Notes: generated by a model from the letters alone, not told the origin. Counted from the stretch's first letter, positions 18,948 to 29,989 are shown. The stretch: DNA of 43,550 nucleotides from Lactobacillus delbrueckii subsp. delbrueckii DSM 20074 = JCM 1012 (GCF_001433875.1 NZ_AZCR01000007.1:1-43550), one strand, 5' to 3'. Program-made: numbers and translations.

Positions 18948-21900
18948 TTACTTGCTTTCAGTTTCCTTGTTTTCGTCTTCCATCTTTTTTTCCAGGTCAG
19001 CGATCGAGTAAACTGAGTCTGGTTGTTGAACATCGGCCTTTGGCACTTGGTCGCGGTAAATTGGCATACCAGTACCAGCTGGGATGATCTTCCCGATGAT
19101 GACGTTTTCCTTCAAACCAAGAAGCGGGTCGTTCTTGCCGCGGATTGACGCGTCGGTAAGAACCCGGGTAGTTTCCTGGAAGGAAGCAGCTGACAGGAAA
19201 CTGTTGGTTTCCAAGGCAGCCTTAGTGATACCCAGAATGTCAGCCTGGGCAGTAGCCGGGATCCCGCCGCTGATGATGACGTCACGGTTTCTGTCGCGGA
19301 ATTCAGCGATGTCCATGACTTCACCTGGCAAGATGTCGGTTTCACCTGGGTCAAGAACCCGGACCTTCTGCAGCATCTGTCTGGTTAAGACTTCGGCGTG
19401 CTTGTCGGCCAGGTCAACCCCTTGAGTCCGGTATGACTTCTGGACTTCAGCCAGGATGTATTCTTCAGTCGTCAAGGTGTCAGTTACCTTGATCAATTCC
19501 TTAGGGTCGATAGAACCAGGGATCAGCTTGTCACCACGGTGGACTTCATCGCCTTCCTGAACTGCTGGCTTAGCAGTGTAAGGAATGGTGTAGACTCTGG
19601 TGTCGATCTTGCCCTTAACAGTGATTTCCTGCAAGTGTTCAGCCGCGTTGCTTTCAATCTTGTCAACAACACCGTCAACTTCAGAGATAACCGCGCGACC
19701 CTTAGGGTTGCGGGCTTCGAACAATTCTTGCACACGAGGCAAACCTTGAGTGATGTCTTCTGCGCCGGCAACACCACCGGTGTGGAAAGTACGCAGGGTC
19801 AGCTGGGTACCTGGTTCACCGATTGACTGAGCGGCAACCGTACCAACTGCTTCACCGATTTCAACTTCTTCGCCAGTGGCCAGGTTCCGGCCGTAGCACT
19901 TCCGGCAGATACCGTGGGAAGTGTTGCAAGTCAGGATTGACCGGATTTGAACTTCCTGCACGCCAGCGTCAACAATCTTCTGCGCCATTTGTTCGTCCAT
20001 CAAGACTCCCTTAGGGCAGATGACTTCACCAGTTTGCGGGTCACGGATAGTCCGGTTGGTAAAGCGGCCGACCAGACGGTCGTAAAGTGATTCAATCAAG
20101 CCGGCATCCTTGTCAACGATGGCCTTGGCAGTAATGCCGCGGTCAGTGCCACAGTCGTCTTCACGAATGATAACGTCCTGGGCAACGTCGACCAAACGAC
20201 GGGTCAGGTAACCAGACTGGGCAGTCTTCAAGGCCGTGTCAGTCATCCCCTTCCGGGCGCCGTGAGTGGACATGAACAGTTCCAGAACGGTCAGACCTTC
20301 CTTGAAGTTGGAGATAACCGGGATTTCGAACAACTCACCACTTGGAGTGGCCATCAAACCACGCATACCAGCCAGCTGGGTAAAGTTGGAGATGTTACCA
20401 CGGGCACCGGACTGCTGCATGACGGAGATTGGGTTCTTTTGGTCCTTGAATTCAGCAATTTCCTTTTGAACGGCATCCTTACAGTCAGTCCAGATCTTGA
20501 TGACGTTGTCGTGACGTTCCTTGTCGGACAGCTTGCCCCGGCGGAACATCTTGGATACTTGCTTAACCTTCTTGCGGGCTTCAGCAACCAAAGCATCCTT
20601 GGTCTTGGTTTCCGGAACGTCAGCCATACCGATGGTCAAGCCGGAAATAGTTGAAGCTGAGTAGCCCATTTCCTTCAAGTCGTCCAGATATTCAGAAGTT
20701 CTTTGTACCCGGTAGCGCTTGTAGATTTCAGAAATAGTGTCACCCAGGAAGCCCTTCTTGAATGGCGTAGCCACCAGGTCCTGGCCAATTTCAGCGATCT
20801 TGTCCCGGATGTCCTGGCCATCTTCCAGGAAGTACTTGTCAGCCATTGGCTGCTTTAAGTTGTCCTGGGTTGGTTCGTTGATGTAGAAGTAGTCGTCTGG
20901 GAAGAGGGAGTTGAAGACCAAGCGGCCGTAAGTAGTTACGAAAATGCTGTCTTCGTGGCCCGCGCCCCAGTCCTTCTTCGGCATTGAAGCGGCTGACACA
21001 CCGATGATGGTGTGGTAGTGAATATCACCGTTGTTGTAGGCGATGGTTGCTTCTTCTGGAGTAGCAAAGATCATGCCTTCGCCTTCCCGGCCGATTTCAG
21101 CCTGGGTCAGCCAGTAGTTACCCAAAACGATGTCCTGGGACGGAGTAACGATTGGCGTACCGTCCTTAGGAGTCAAGATGTGGTGGGCAGCCAGCATCAA
21201 GAGGCGGGATTCAGCTACAGCTTCGTCTGACAACGGCACGTGGATGGCCATCTGGTCACCGTCGAAGTCGGCGTTGTAGGCTTCACAAGCCAGCGGGTGC
21301 AAACGCAGGGCCTTGCCTGGGACCAAAACTGGTTCAAAGGCCTGGATTGACAGCCGGTGCAGGGTAGGTGCCCGGTTCAAAAGAACTGGACGTTCCTTAA
21401 TGACGTATTCCAATACGTCCCAGATGTCGTCGTCTTCCCGGTCGATCTTGCGCTTGGCGTTCTTGATGTTGGAAGCAATGCCTCGGCGGACAAGTTCCCG
21501 CATAACGAATGGCTTGAACAATTCCAGAGCCATTGGACGCGGAACACCACATTGGTAAAGCTTCAGCTTTGGAGAAACGTCGATAACTGAACGGCCGGAG
21601 TAGTCAACACGCTTACCAAGCAAGTTTTGACGGAAACGCCCTTGCTTACCCTTCAGCATGTGTGAGATAGACTTCAGTGGCCGGTTGCCTGGTCCAACAA
21701 CTGGGCGGCCCCGGCGGCCGTTGTCGATCAAGGCGTCAACTGCTTCTTGCAGCATCCGCTCTTCGTTTTGCACGATCAAGCTAGGAGCGTGCATGTCCAG
21801 CAGCTTCTTCAACCGGTTGTTACGGTTGATAACCCGGCGGTAAAGGTCGTTCAAGTCGGAAGTGGCGAAACGGCCACCTTCCAGCTGAACCATTGGACGC

Positions 21901-22613
21901 AAGTCCGGCGGAATAACCGGAACAGTTTCCATAACCATCCATTCAGGCTTGTTGCCGCTGTTTCTGAAGGCATCAAGGATGTCCAGCCGGCGGATGGCCC
22001 GGGTCCGCTTTTGCCCCTTCAAGGTTTGCAGTTCTGCCTTAAGGGCAGTAACTTCCTTGTCCAGGTCAACCTGCTTAAGCAGGTCGCGGATAGCTTCGGC
22101 ACCCATCTTAGCCACGAAGCGGTTGCCGTACTTGGCCTTTTCTTCCCGGTATTCAGCTTCAGTCAAGAGCTGCTTGGCTTCCAGGCCAGTGTCACCTGGA
22201 TCGATAACGATGTAGGCAGCGAAGTAGATAACTTCTTCCAATTGCTTTGGAGACACGTCCAAAACCAGACCCATTCTTGATGGGATACCCTTGAAGTACC
22301 AGATGTGGGTTACAGGAGCAGCCAGCTCGATGTGGCCCATCCGTTCCCGGCGCACGTGAGAGGTCGTTACTTCAACCCCGCACCGGTCACAGACAATCCC
22401 CTTGTAGCGAACGCCCTTGTACTTGCCACAGGCACAAGCGTAGTCCTTGGTCGGCCCGAAGATCCGTTCATCGAACAGACCGTCTTTTTCTGGCTTCAAA
22501 GTCCGGTAGTTGATGGTTTCCGGCTTCTTAACTTCCCCGTAAGACCAGCTTCTGATCTTGTTTGGTGAAGCCAAACCAATCTGCATGCTTTCAAACTTAT
22601 TTACGTCGATCAA
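18948..22613 (-). CDS. rpoC: DNA-directed RNA polymerase subunit beta'
   Basis: The 1221-residue clamp and catalytic subunit. The active-site loop NADFDGDQ chelates catalytic magnesium. The N-terminal zinc ribbon (CACGKYK, then CDRCG) and the second zinc site (CGTDRG, later CRKCYG) are present. The end is acidic ([10 protein letters not shown]). The start is TTG with GGGAGG upstream, giving [13 protein letters not shown]. It is 15 nt after rpoB and the last gene of this transcript. Confidence 0.98.
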   Translation of the reverse strand: MIDVNKFESMQIGLASPNKIRSWSYGEVKKPETINYRTLKPEKDGLFDERIFGPTKDYACACGKYKGVRYKGIVCDRCGVEVTTSHVRRERMGHIELAAPVTHIWYFKGIPSRMGLVLDVSPKQLEEVIYFAAYIVIDPGDTGLEAKQLLTEAEYREEKAKYGNRFVAKMGAEAIRDLLKQVDLDKEVTALKAELQTLKGQKRTRAIRRLDILDAFRNSGNKPEWMVMETVPVIPPDLRPMVQLEGGRFATSDLNDLYRRVINRNNRLKKLLDMHAPSLIVQNEERMLQEAVDALIDNGRRGRPVVGPGNRPLKSISHMLKGKQGRFRQNLLGKRVDYSGRSVIDVSPKLKLYQCGVPRPMALELFKPFVMRELVRRGIASNIKNAKRKIDREDDDIWDVLEYVIKERPVLLNRAPTLHRLSIQAFEPVLVPGKALRLHPLACEAYNADFDGDQMAIHVPLSDEAVAESRLLMLAAHHILTPKDGTPIVTPSQDIVLGNYWLTQAEIGREGEGMIFATPEEATIAYNNGDIHYHTIIGVSAASMPKKDWGAGHEDSIFVTTYGRLVFNSLFPDDYFYINEPTQDNLKQPMADKYFLEDGQDIRDKIAEIGQDLVATPFKKGFLGDTISEIYKRYRVQRTSEYLDDLKEMGYSASTISGLTIGMADVPETKTKDALVAEARKKVKQVSKMFRRGKLSDKERHDNVIKIWTDCKDAVQKEIAEFKDQKNPISVMQQSGARGNISNFTQLAGMRGLMATPSGELFEIPVISNFKEGLTVLELFMSTHGARKGMTDTALKTAQSGYLTRRLVDVAQDVIIREDDCGTDRGITAKAIVDKDAGLIESLYDRLVGRFTNRTIRDPQTGEVICPKGVLMDEQMAQKIVDAGVQEVQIRSILTCNTSHGICRKCYGRNLATGEEVEIGEAVGTVAAQSIGEPGTQLTLRTFHTGGVAGAEDITQGLPRVQELFEARNPKGRAVISEVDGVVDKIESNAAEHLQEITVKGKIDTRVYTIPYTAKPAVQEGDEVHRGDKLIPGSIDPKELIKVTDTLTTEEYILAEVQKSYRTQGVDLADKHAEVLTRQMLQKVRVLDPGETDILPGEVMDIAEFRDRNRDVIISGGIPATAQADILGITKAALETNSFLSAASFQETTRVLTDASIRGKNDPLLGLKENVIIGKIIPAGTGMPIYRDQVPKADVQQPDSVYSIADLEKKMEDENKETESK

Positions 22614-22628
22614 AGTTTAACCTCCCAA

Positions 22629-25600
22629 TTACTTTGAAGCCTTGTCGTCGTCAGCAGTTTCAGCTTCATTTGCATCAGCATCTGCTTCAGCTGCGTCTTC
22701 TTCCGCGCTGCCTTCAGCTTCCGCGGCGATTTCGGCCTCTTCTTCGGCCAACTTCTTCTTTTCTTGCGCTTCCGCAAGGCGAGATAAAGCATCGATGTTT
22801 ACATGTTCATTTGAGTCTTCGTCCATGTCGCGCAGTTCAACTTCGTTTTCGTCGCTGTCCAAAACGCGCAGGTCCAGACCCAATGATTGCAGTTCCTTGA
22901 CCAAAACGCGGAATGATTCAGGCACGCCTGGCTTAGTAATTCTTTCGCCCTTGACGATTGCTTCATAGGCCTTGACACGGCCGACAACGTCGTCAGACTT
23001 GTAGGTCAGGATTTCTTGCAGGGTGTAGGCTGCACCGTAGGCTTCCAAAGCCCAGACTTCCATTTCACCAAAACGCTGGCCACCGAATTGCGCCTTACCA
23101 CCCAAAGGCTGTTGGGTAACAAGTGAGTAAGGACCGATTGACCGCGCGTGGATCTTGTCGTCAACCATGTGAGTCAGCTTCAGGTAGTACATAACCCCGA
23201 CTGAAACCCGGTTGTGGAATGGTTCACCGGTCCGGCCGTCGTAAAGGACAGTCTTACCGTCTGAGTCAACACCGGCTTCGCGGACAAAGTCCCAAACGTC
23301 GTCTTCGCTGGCCCCGTCGAATACCGGAGTAGCCACGTGGATACCCAAGGCCTGGGCTGCCCGGCCCAAGTGGAGTTCAAGCAGCTGCCCGATGTTCATA
23401 CGTGATGGCACACCCATTGGGTTCAAGCAGATGTCGACTGGAGTACCGTCTGGCAGGTAAGGCATGTCTTCAACTGGAGCAATCAGGGCAACCGTACCCT
23501 TGTTACCGTGACGACCGGACATCTTGTCCCCGACTTGGATCTTTCTCTTCTGTACGATGTAAACCCGAACCAGGGTGTTAACGCCTGGTGCCAGTTCGTC
23601 GCCGGCTTCACGGGTGAAGACTTGAACGTCTTGAACCACACCGCCACCGCCGTGAGGTACCCTCAATGAAGTATCACGGACTTCACGGGCCTTTTCACCA
23701 AAGATGGCGTGCAGCAGTCTTTCTTCAGCGCTCAGTTCAGTTATCCCCTTAGGGGTAACCTTGCCGACCAGGATGTCGCCGTCGTGAACTTCGGCACCGA
23801 TCCGGATGATCCCGTTTTCGTCTAGGTCCTTCAAGGCGTCTTCACCAACGTTAGGGATTTCCCGGGTAATTTCTTCCGGCCCCAGCTTGGTGTCACGGGC
23901 TTCTGAGTCGTAGTCTTCAATGTGGATTGAAGTGTAGACGTCTTCCTTAACCAGGCGTTCGCTCAGCATGATGGCGTCTTCGAAGTTGTACATGTTCCAA
24001 GTGGTGAAGGCGATAACCGGGTTTTGACCCAGGGCAAGTTCGCCATCAGCCATTGACGGACCGTTGGCAATTACTTGGCCGTCAACAACCTTGTCGCCGC
24101 GCTTGACGTTTGGCGTCTGGTTGTAGTTCTTAGTCGCGTTTGACCGGCGGTACTTTTCAAGGGTGTAAGTGTCCAGTGTCTGGTCTTCGCGGCGGACGCG
24201 GATTTCGTTTGCGTCCACGTATTCAACTTCACCGTCTGCTTCAGCCAGCAAGGCGTCACCGGAGTCGTGAGCTGCCCGGTACTCCATACCAGTAGCCACA
24301 AGCGGACCGTGCGGGTTGATCAAAGGAACAGCCTGACGTTGGTGGTTGGCCCCCATCAAGGCCCGGTTGGAGTCGTCGTTTTCCAGGAATGGAATACATG
24401 CGGAAGTTACGGAAACAACCTGCTTTGGAATAACGTCTATGTAGTCGATCCGGTCTGGACTTACTTCGACGTTGTCTTCCCGGTGCCGGCAAAGGATCAC
24501 GTCATCAACGAAGGAGCCGTCTTCGTTCAGAGGAGTATTGGCCCCGGCGATGATGTAGTTGTCTTCTTCATCGGCAGTCAAGTAGTCGATCTTGTCGGTA
24601 ACCTTGTGGGTTGCCCAGGAAACGCGCCGGTATGGGGTTTCCAGGAAGCCGTACTTGTTGATGATGGCGTAAGTGGCCATGGAGTTGATCAAACCGATGT
24701 TAGGGCCTTCTGGCGTTTCGATTGGGCACAGACGGCCGTAGTGGGTGTAGTGAACGTCCCGGACTTCGTAGCCGGCCCGGTCACGGGACAGACCACCAGG
24801 CCCCAAGGCGGACATACGCCGCTTGTGGGTCAATTCACCCAGCGGGTTGTTTTGGTCCATGAATTGGGAAAGCTGGGATGAACCGAAGAATTCCTTGATT
24901 GAACCAACGATTGGCCGGATGTTGATCAATTGCTGCGGAGTAACCGTAGCCGCGTCTTGAATTGACATACGTTCGCGGACAACCCGTTCCATCCGGGCCA
25001 AACCGATCCGCATCTGGTTTTGCAGCAATTCGCCAACCCGGCGGATGCGACGGTTACCCAAGTGGTCAATGTCGTCGATGTTGCCGACGCCTTCTTGGAG
25101 TTCCAGGAAATAGTTGACAGAAGCGATGATGTCGGCTGGAGTGATGCACTTAACGTCTTCAGCAATGTGGCCGTTGGAGATCAGCTTGATTTCCCGGTCA
25201 GGAATTTCACGGGAGAAGACCTTGATTTCCTGAACAGTTACAGGTTCTGGGATTGCACCTTCATCAGATGGGGTGTAGGTAACAGTCTTGAAGTCGTCGC
25301 GGTCCAGGTAGTCCTTCAGAACGTCCATGACTTCGTTGTTGACAACCGTCCCCTTGGCAGCCAGAACTTCTCCAGTGTCAGGGTCAGCCAGGGTTTCAGC
25401 CAAAGTGTAGCCCAAAAGCCGGTTCTTCAAGCTCAGCTTCTTGTTGACCTTGTAGCGGCCAACAGTAGCCAGGTCGTAACGGCGTGGGTCAAAGAAGCGG
25501 GAAACCAGGAGGCTCCGGGATGAGTCGGTAGTCTTTGGTTCACCTGGACGCAGGCGGTCGTAGATGTCCTTCAAGGCTTCTGCTACCCGGCTGTCTGCTG

Positions 25601-26288
25601 GGTTCTTGTGAACATCCTTGTCCAAAGTCAGGTCCAAAGTGTCGCTGTCGCCGAAGATTTCCTTGATTTCGCTGTCAGAGCCAAAGCCCAGGGCCCGGAC
25701 CAGGACAGATAAAGGAAGCTTCCGGGTCCGGTCAACCCGGACGTAGGAAATGTTCTTGGCGTCAGTTTCGAATTCCAGCCAAGCCCCACGGTTAGGGATG
25801 ACAGTCGTGCCGAAGATTTGCCGGCCGTTCTTGTCGAATTCGCCACTGTAGTAGACACCAGGTGATCTAACCAGCTGGGAAACGATAACTCTTTCCGCCC
25901 CGTTAACGATGAAGGATCCGGACTTGGTCATCAGCGGCAAGTCGCCGAAGAAGACGTCTTGGGTCTTGATTTCGCCAGTTTCGTGGTTGGTCAGCTTCAG
26001 AGTCACGTGCATTGGAGCGGAGTAAGTCGCGTCGCGCTTGCGTGATTCATCGACAGTATACTTAGGTTCTTGCAGCTTGTAGTCGACGTATTCCAGAGTC
26101 AGGCGGCCAGAAGCGTCGCTGATTGGCAGAATGTCGTCGAAAACTTCCTTAACGCCTTCGTCAAGGAACCACTTGTATGATTCAGTCTGTACGTCGGTCA
26201 AGTTTGGCAGCGGCAGGATTTCCTTAATCCGTGAGAAGCTGCGTCTTGTCCGGTGATGTCCGTAATTTACTACGTGTCCGTTTAGCAA
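22629..26288 (-). CDS. rpoB: DNA-directed RNA polymerase subunit beta
   Basis: A subunit of 1219 residues with the chosen start, forming the catalytic cleft with beta'. The rifampicin region ([20 protein letters not shown], then [13 protein letters not shown]) keeps the residues whose change gives resistance elsewhere. An acidic alanine-rich tail ends the protein. The frame is open far upstream. I prefer the TTG at 26286-26288 ([10 protein letters not shown]), 8 nt after AAAGGA; the ATG three codons earlier would directly abut that site. A terminator lies in the leader. It is separated from the rplKAJL genes, as usual in lactobacilli. Confidence 0.97.
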   Translation of the reverse strand: MLNGHVVNYGHHRTRRSFSRIKEILPLPNLTDVQTESYKWFLDEGVKEVFDDILPISDASGRLTLEYVDYKLQEPKYTVDESRKRDATYSAPMHVTLKLTNHETGEIKTQDVFFGDLPLMTKSGSFIVNGAERVIVSQLVRSPGVYYSGEFDKNGRQIFGTTVIPNRGAWLEFETDAKNISYVRVDRTRKLPLSVLVRALGFGSDSEIKEIFGDSDTLDLTLDKDVHKNPADSRVAEALKDIYDRLRPGEPKTTDSSRSLLVSRFFDPRRYDLATVGRYKVNKKLSLKNRLLGYTLAETLADPDTGEVLAAKGTVVNNEVMDVLKDYLDRDDFKTVTYTPSDEGAIPEPVTVQEIKVFSREIPDREIKLISNGHIAEDVKCITPADIIASVNYFLELQEGVGNIDDIDHLGNRRIRRVGELLQNQMRIGLARMERVVRERMSIQDAATVTPQQLINIRPIVGSIKEFFGSSQLSQFMDQNNPLGELTHKRRMSALGPGGLSRDRAGYEVRDVHYTHYGRLCPIETPEGPNIGLINSMATYAIINKYGFLETPYRRVSWATHKVTDKIDYLTADEEDNYIIAGANTPLNEDGSFVDDVILCRHREDNVEVSPDRIDYIDVIPKQVVSVTSACIPFLENDDSNRALMGANHQRQAVPLINPHGPLVATGMEYRAAHDSGDALLAEADGEVEYVDANEIRVRREDQTLDTYTLEKYRRSNATKNYNQTPNVKRGDKVVDGQVIANGPSMADGELALGQNPVIAFTTWNMYNFEDAIMLSERLVKEDVYTSIHIEDYDSEARDTKLGPEEITREIPNVGEDALKDLDENGIIRIGAEVHDGDILVGKVTPKGITELSAEERLLHAIFGEKAREVRDTSLRVPHGGGGVVQDVQVFTREAGDELAPGVNTLVRVYIVQKRKIQVGDKMSGRHGNKGTVALIAPVEDMPYLPDGTPVDICLNPMGVPSRMNIGQLLELHLGRAAQALGIHVATPVFDGASEDDVWDFVREAGVDSDGKTVLYDGRTGEPFHNRVSVGVMYYLKLTHMVDDKIHARSIGPYSLVTQQPLGGKAQFGGQRFGEMEVWALEAYGAAYTLQEILTYKSDDVVGRVKAYEAIVKGERITKPGVPESFRVLVKELQSLGLDLRVLDSDENEVELRDMDEDSNEHVNIDALSRLAEAQEKKKLAEEEAEIAAEAEGSAEEDAAEADADANEAETADDDKASK

Positions 26289-26369
26289 GGAAAACATCCT
26301 TTCTATCCTGTTGAAGAAAGCAAATATTACATTTGTGTTACATTTAAAAAAGGCCGGGATTTTAGGCAT

Positions 26370-26402
26370 AAAAAAGACAAAAACGAACCAGTCGTTTTTG
26401 TC
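26370..26402 (-). terminator. Intrinsic terminator in the rpoB leader (possible attenuator)
   Basis: On the minus strand GACAAAAACGA/TCGTTTTTGTC is a perfect 11-bp stem with a 5-nt loop, followed by six T. It lies about 85 nt upstream of rpoB and about 60 nt downstream of the predicted start of a transcript from the promoter at 26467-26495. It may end the clpC transcript, attenuate rpoB, or both. Confidence 0.85.
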
Positions 26403-26408
26403 TGTATC

Positions 26409-26436
26409 ATTTTACTGGACAATATATCAGTAAAAT
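26409..26436 (-). other. Second hairpin in the rpoB leader
   Basis: A 9-bp stem ATTTTACTG/CAGTAAAAT with a 10-nt loop, 6 nt upstream of the terminator. On the minus strand CCAGT beside its 3' arm could instead pair with ACTGG at the terminator loop, giving a mutually exclusive fold. The regulatory meaning is inferred. Confidence 0.55.
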
Positions 26437-26466
26437 CCTGAACTTCAGCCTTTTAAATCGCCCAAT

Positions 26467-26495
26467 ATTGTACCACTAATTTTAAAGGAAAGCAA
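26467..26495 (-). promoter_or_regulatory. Likely rpoBC promoter
   Basis: On the minus strand: TTGCTT (26490-26495), 17-nt spacer, TACAAT (26467-26472), directly after the stop codon of the small gene downstream of clpC. It is the best sigma-A match in the 210-nt gap before rpoB. Downstream of the terminator only a weak TAATAT box is seen, beside two AAATGTAA direct repeats. Confidence 0.65.
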
Positions 26496-26498
26496 GCC

Positions 26499-26774
26499 CT
26501 AGCGGCCGCTAAAAAGCATGGCTGTCTGGCTGGCCAGACCAACCCCGGTGAGCTGGTAGCCGCCAGCCGTGATATTCCAGAAAATCTGCTTGCCTTGCGG
26601 GCTGAGCTGGGATTTGATCACGACCGACTCTAAAGCGATCCGCAAGTCCCGCATCACCTTGCCCAGGTAGACCTTCTGTTCCAGCTGCTGCTTAGCTTCC
26701 AGCAGGGCCTCCCGCTTTCTCTTGGCATGCTTCTTGTTCTGCCTTAGCAGCTTCAGCTTTATTCTTCTTGCCAA
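26499..26774 (-). CDS. Small basic protein of unknown function
   Basis: A 91-residue frame from a TTG start: a lysine/arginine-rich helical N-terminal third (NKKHAKRKREALLEAKQQLE), then an ordered-looking part ending AMLFSGR. I do not recognise a family. An ATG at 26778, 4 nt upstream in another frame, has better spacing from GGAGG but gives only 28 residues (MFGKKNKAEAAKAEQEA...). The true product may start in that frame and need a one-base shift, so this gene may be frameshifted. It lies 25 nt after clpC, probably in the same transcript. Confidence 0.5.
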   Translation of the reverse strand: MARRIKLKLLRQNKKHAKRKREALLEAKQQLEQKVYLGKVMRDLRIALESVVIKSQLSPQGKQIFWNITAGGYQLTGVGLASQTAMLFSGR

Positions 26775-26802
26775 ACATAATCTGCCTCCAAAAATCTATT
26801 GA

Positions 26803-29262
26803 TTATCCCTTGATCTTTTCACCAGTCTTGGCCTTGACGATTTCAAAGCGCAGCTTGCCGCCCCGGGCACCGATCTTGACCGTGTCGCCGGCCTGCAGCT
26901 TTTCGCTGACCAGGTCCTGGGCTAATTCGTCTTCAACTTCATCCTGGATGGTCCGCCGCAATGGCCGAGCCCCCATTTCCGGATTGTAGCCATCCTTGGC
27001 CAATTGGTCCAGGGCAGCTGGCGACAGGCGCAAAGTAATATCTTTTTCCGCCAGCCGCTTGACCAGTTTCCGGGTCAGAAGCGTCACGATTTCCCGCAGC
27101 TGCTTGGCTTCCAGGGGCTTGAATACGATCTTTTCGTCGATCCGGTTCAAAAATTCCGGCCGGAAGAAGTCCTTGGTGGCCCTGGTTACCTTTTCCGCGA
27201 TCAGCTTGCCCTGGTCTTCCTGGCTGGCTGAGAAGCCCACGTGGCTGTCAGCTTCCAAGCTTCTGGAACCAAGGTTGGAAGTCATGATGATAATCGTGTT
27301 TCTGAAGTCGACCTTCCGGCCCAGAGAATCAGTCATGAAGCCTTCATCCAGGACCCGTAGCAAGACGTTGAAAATTTCCGGGTTTGCCTTTTCCACTTCG
27401 TCAAAAAGAACCACTGAGTAAGGATGTTCCCGAACTTTGTTGGAGAGCTGGCCACCTTCTTCGTAGCCAACGTAGCCAGGCGCTGACCCGATCAGCTTGG
27501 AGGAAGATTCCCGGTCCATGTACTCTGACATGTCGACTCTGATGATATTGTCTTCTGAGCCAAAAACTGCCTCAGCCACAGCCTTAGCCAGTTCAGTCTT
27601 GCCGACCCCGGTTGGGCCTAGGAAGAGGAAGGAACCGATCGGCCGGTTCTCGTCCTTCAAGCCGCTTCTGGACCGGCGGATGGCATTGGCCACGGCCTTG
27701 ACGGCATCGTCTTGGCCGATGACTCTTTCATGCAGGATCCCTTCCAGGCGGGCCAGGCGCTTATTTTCGCTGGTCTTAAGCTGGGTTACCGGAACCCCGG
27801 TCCAGATGGAGACCACCTTGGCCACGTCTTCAGCCCCAACGACTGACCGCTTCTCATCTTTTCCGGCCAGCTTCTTGGCAATCTCATTCCGCTTTTGCCG
27901 CAAGGCGATTTCCTGGTTGCGCAGCTTGGCCGCTTGGGCAAAGTTCTGCTTGGCTGCTTCATCGTTCTTCTGCTTGAGAGTCCGGCTGATTTCCAAATCG
28001 ATTTCAGCCAGGTCCTTGTCTTCGCCAGTGTCATTAGCCAGTTTAACCGCCGCGCTGGCTTCATCGATCAAGTCGATGGCCTTGTCCGGCTGGTAGCGGT
28101 CGGCAATGTAGTGGCTGGACAAATCAACTGCTGCCTGCAAGGCTTCTTCTGACAAAGCTACCCGGTGGTAGTCTTCATACTTGTCCTTGATCCCATGCAA
28201 AATTTGCAGGGTTTCCTCTTCATTTGGCTCAGCCAGGCGGACCAGCTGGAAGCGGCGGACAAAGGCAGAGTCTTTTTCCATGTGCTTGCGGTATTCTTCA
28301 AAAGTCGTGGCCCCGATCAATTGAATGTCCCCGCGGACCAATGCCGGCTTCAAGGTGTTGGAGGCGCTCATCGCCCCTTCCGCGTCCCCGGCCTTGACCA
28401 AAGAGTGGATTTCGTCGACAAAAAGAATGACATTCTTGCTGGCAGTAACTTCCTTGATTAAGCGGTCCATCCGCTCTTCAAATTCACCTCGGTAGCGGGT
28501 ACCGGCCACCATGCTGTTGACATCCAGTGAAACCACCCGCTTGTCAGCCAGGTCCCGGGGAACCTTTTTAGCAACGATCGCGCTGGCCAAAGCTTCAGCG
28601 ACCGCGGTCTTGCCGACCCCAGGCTCACCGACCAAAAGGGGGTTGTTCTTGGTCCGCCGGGACAGGATCTGAATCACCCGGTCCAGTTCCCGCTGGCGGC
28701 CGATCACCGGGTCAATGTTGCCTTCTTTAGCCCGCCGGTTCAAGTCGATCCCGAAGCGGTCCAAAATCGTCGTCTGCGACTGGCTGCTGCCTGCCGCGGC
28801 TGGCCGGCTGGTCTGGCCGCTTTCCCCGGTCACCTGGTTGGCGTCGTCCAGTTCGTCTTTCAAGTTTTCCAGGTCCACGTCCAGGTTGCGCAGGATCATG
28901 GCTGACAGGATCTGCTCACTGGAAACCAAAGCCTGGAGAATGTCAGTCGTTTCGATTTCCTTGCTGGACCGGAGTTCAGAATTCCGCTTGGCATAATCCA
29001 GCGCCAAAGTCAGGCGGGGAGAAAATTCCATGTAACTGGTCGGGGCCGCTGAGCCGTAGTCCGTGTAGCGCTCGATTTCTTCCCTGACTCCGGTCGGCGT
29101 CACGTTCATGGCCCGCAGGATCTTGCCGGCTTTGCCGTCAGCTTCGATTACCAGGGCCAAAAGGACGTGCTCTGTCCCGACCAGGCGGTGGTGAAACTCC
29201 TTGGCTTGTTCCTGGGCAATTTCCAAGACCTGTCTGCTGCTCTTACTGTATGAATTTTGCAT
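26803..29262 (-). CDS. clpC: ATP-dependent Clp protease ATP-binding subunit ClpC
   Basis: An 819-residue Hsp100 unfoldase that works with ClpP. It has the N-terminal double Clp repeat (about 1-145), a first AAA domain (GEPGVGKT near residue 212; LFVDEIHS), a middle domain with a UVR-like coiled segment (about 400-460) where MecA-type adaptors bind, and a second AAA domain (GPTGVGKT near 550; [10 protein letters not shown]). GAGGCG precedes the ATG. It is 23 nt after the sulfoxide reductase gene. ctsR, mcsA and mcsB, its partners in Bacillus, are not adjacent. Confidence 0.96.
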   Translation of the reverse strand: MQNSYSKSSRQVLEIAQEQAKEFHHRLVGTEHVLLALVIEADGKAGKILRAMNVTPTGVREEIERYTDYGSAAPTSYMEFSPRLTLALDYAKRNSELRSSKEIETTDILQALVSSEQILSAMILRNLDVDLENLKDELDDANQVTGESGQTSRPAAAGSSQSQTTILDRFGIDLNRRAKEGNIDPVIGRQRELDRVIQILSRRTKNNPLLVGEPGVGKTAVAEALASAIVAKKVPRDLADKRVVSLDVNSMVAGTRYRGEFEERMDRLIKEVTASKNVILFVDEIHSLVKAGDAEGAMSASNTLKPALVRGDIQLIGATTFEEYRKHMEKDSAFVRRFQLVRLAEPNEEETLQILHGIKDKYEDYHRVALSEEALQAAVDLSSHYIADRYQPDKAIDLIDEASAAVKLANDTGEDKDLAEIDLEISRTLKQKNDEAAKQNFAQAAKLRNQEIALRQKRNEIAKKLAGKDEKRSVVGAEDVAKVVSIWTGVPVTQLKTSENKRLARLEGILHERVIGQDDAVKAVANAIRRSRSGLKDENRPIGSFLFLGPTGVGKTELAKAVAEAVFGSEDNIIRVDMSEYMDRESSSKLIGSAPGYVGYEEGGQLSNKVREHPYSVVLFDEVEKANPEIFNVLLRVLDEGFMTDSLGRKVDFRNTIIIMTSNLGSRSLEADSHVGFSASQEDQGKLIAEKVTRATKDFFRPEFLNRIDEKIVFKPLEAKQLREIVTLLTRKLVKRLAEKDITLRLSPAALDQLAKDGYNPEMGARPLRRTIQDEVEDELAQDLVSEKLQAGDTVKIGARGGKLRFEIVKAKTGEKIKG

Positions 29263-29285
29263 ATAAAAATCGCCTCACACTGGAC

Positions 29286-29747
29286 CTAGTTGCCTAAAGC
29301 TACTGCCGCGATCTGCTCTAAGTACTTCTGGTCCAAATCATCAAAATTGTCTAAATTAGTCGAGTCAAAGTCGTACACGCCCCAAAGGCTGCCATCCCGG
29401 TTAAAAACCGGCACGACGATTTCTGAATTGGAGGCACTGTCGCAGGCTATGTGGCCTGGGAAGTCATGGACATTGGCCACGATCTGCGTCTTCTTTTCCA
29501 GGGCGGCTTTCCCGCAGACCCCCTTACCCAGCTGGATGTGCACGCAGGCCGGCATCCCCTGGAAGGGTCCCAGGATCAATTCCCCCTTTTCAAAGCGGTA
29601 GACCCCGGCAAAATTAACGTTTTTCATCCCCGCCTTCAAAAGAGCCGAAACATTGCCGGTATTGGCGATCCAGTCGCTCTCCCCGGCCGTCAAGGCCTTG
29701 GCCTGCTCAAGCAATAACTCGTACTCTGCCTGACTTGCTGCTGCCAT
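29286..29747 (-). CDS. msrC: Free methionine-(R)-sulfoxide reductase, GAF-domain type
   Basis: A 153-residue single GAF-domain enzyme reducing free L-methionine-(R)-sulfoxide. The three cysteines typical of fRMsr are present: C68 in GMPACVH, C78 in GKGVCGK and C102 in HIACDS, along with the acidic YDFDS segment. The frame opens at a TTG 8 codons upstream, but AAGGAGG just before the ATG at 29747 decides the start. It is the first gene of an apparent operon with clpC, linking methionine oxidation repair with protein quality control. Confidence 0.9.
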   Translation of the reverse strand: MAAASQAEYELLLEQAKALTAGESDWIANTGNVSALLKAGMKNVNFAGVYRFEKGELILGPFQGMPACVHIQLGKGVCGKAALEKKTQIVANVHDFPGHIACDSASNSEIVVPVFNRDGSLWGVYDFDSTNLDNFDDLDQKYLEQIAAVALGN

Positions 29748-29797
29748 GATTTCCTCCTTCACGTCTGCCAATAAATAGGTAAAAAGGCAAAAATTGC

Positions 29798-29836
29798 TAT
29801 GCTTGCAAGCATAACATTTCCCGATCTTTTCGACAA
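29798..29836 (-). promoter_or_regulatory. Promoter and palindromic operator candidate for msrC-clpC
   Basis: On the minus strand: TTGTCG (29831-29836), 17-nt spacer, TATGCT (29808-29813). The -10 box is one arm of a perfect 16-bp palindrome TATGCTTGCAAGCATA (29798-29813), which could be a repressor site. Neither the CtsR heptad repeat nor a CIRCE element is seen here. Confidence 0.6.
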
Positions 29837-29865
29837 GCCAGGCGCCCTGCAGATCTATTATAAGG

Positions 29866-29893
29866 CAAAAAGAAAAGGCCCGCTAAATTAGCG
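29866..29893 (-). terminator. Terminator after the tRNA cluster
   Basis: On the minus strand the dyad CGCTAATTTAGCG is followed by GGCCTTTTCTTTTTGCC, a T-rich tail. It lies 12 nt after the last tRNA-Gly and would separate the tRNAs from msrC-clpC. Confidence 0.65.
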
Positions 29894-29905
29894 AGTCTTT
29901 GATGA

Positions 29906-29977
29906 AGCGGAAGACGGGATTCGAACCCGCGACCCCCACCATGGCAAGGTGATGTTCTACCACTGAACTACTTCCGC
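29906..29977 (-). tRNA. tRNA-Gly (GCC)
   Basis: A 72-nt cloverleaf including the discriminator T. The acceptor stem is GCGGAAG/CTTCCGC, the anticodon GCC lies in CTTGCCA, and the T arm is GCGGG-TTCGAAT-CCCGT. The 3' CCA is not encoded. The mature sequence is identical to the second copy at 30164-30235. Confidence 0.97.
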
Positions 29978-29989
29978 GATACATTTATT

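Noticed and set aside
21747-22280. Open frame of 177 codons on the plus strand opposite rpoC
   Set aside because: Antisense to conserved rpoC sequence, low-quality composition, no start signal; a shadow of the real gene.
24267-24881. Open frame of 204 codons opposite rpoB
   Set aside because: Valine/glycine-rich antisense frame with no ribosome-binding site; a product of rpoB codon usage.
24700-25000. Rifampicin- or streptomycin-resistance substitutions in rpoB and rpsL
   Set aside because: The rifampicin region and the rpsL lysine loop look like sensitive-type sequences by eye.
26289-26369. RpoB N-terminal extension of 27 codons (starting [10 protein letters not shown])
   Set aside because: It has no ribosome-binding site, overlaps the leader terminator's T run region, and does not fit the known RpoB N-terminus.
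29780-29870. CtsR or CIRCE operator upstream of msrC-clpC
   Set aside because: Neither the GGTCAAA heptad repeat nor the TTAGCACTC/GAGTGCTAA repeat can be found; only a 16-bp palindrome is present.
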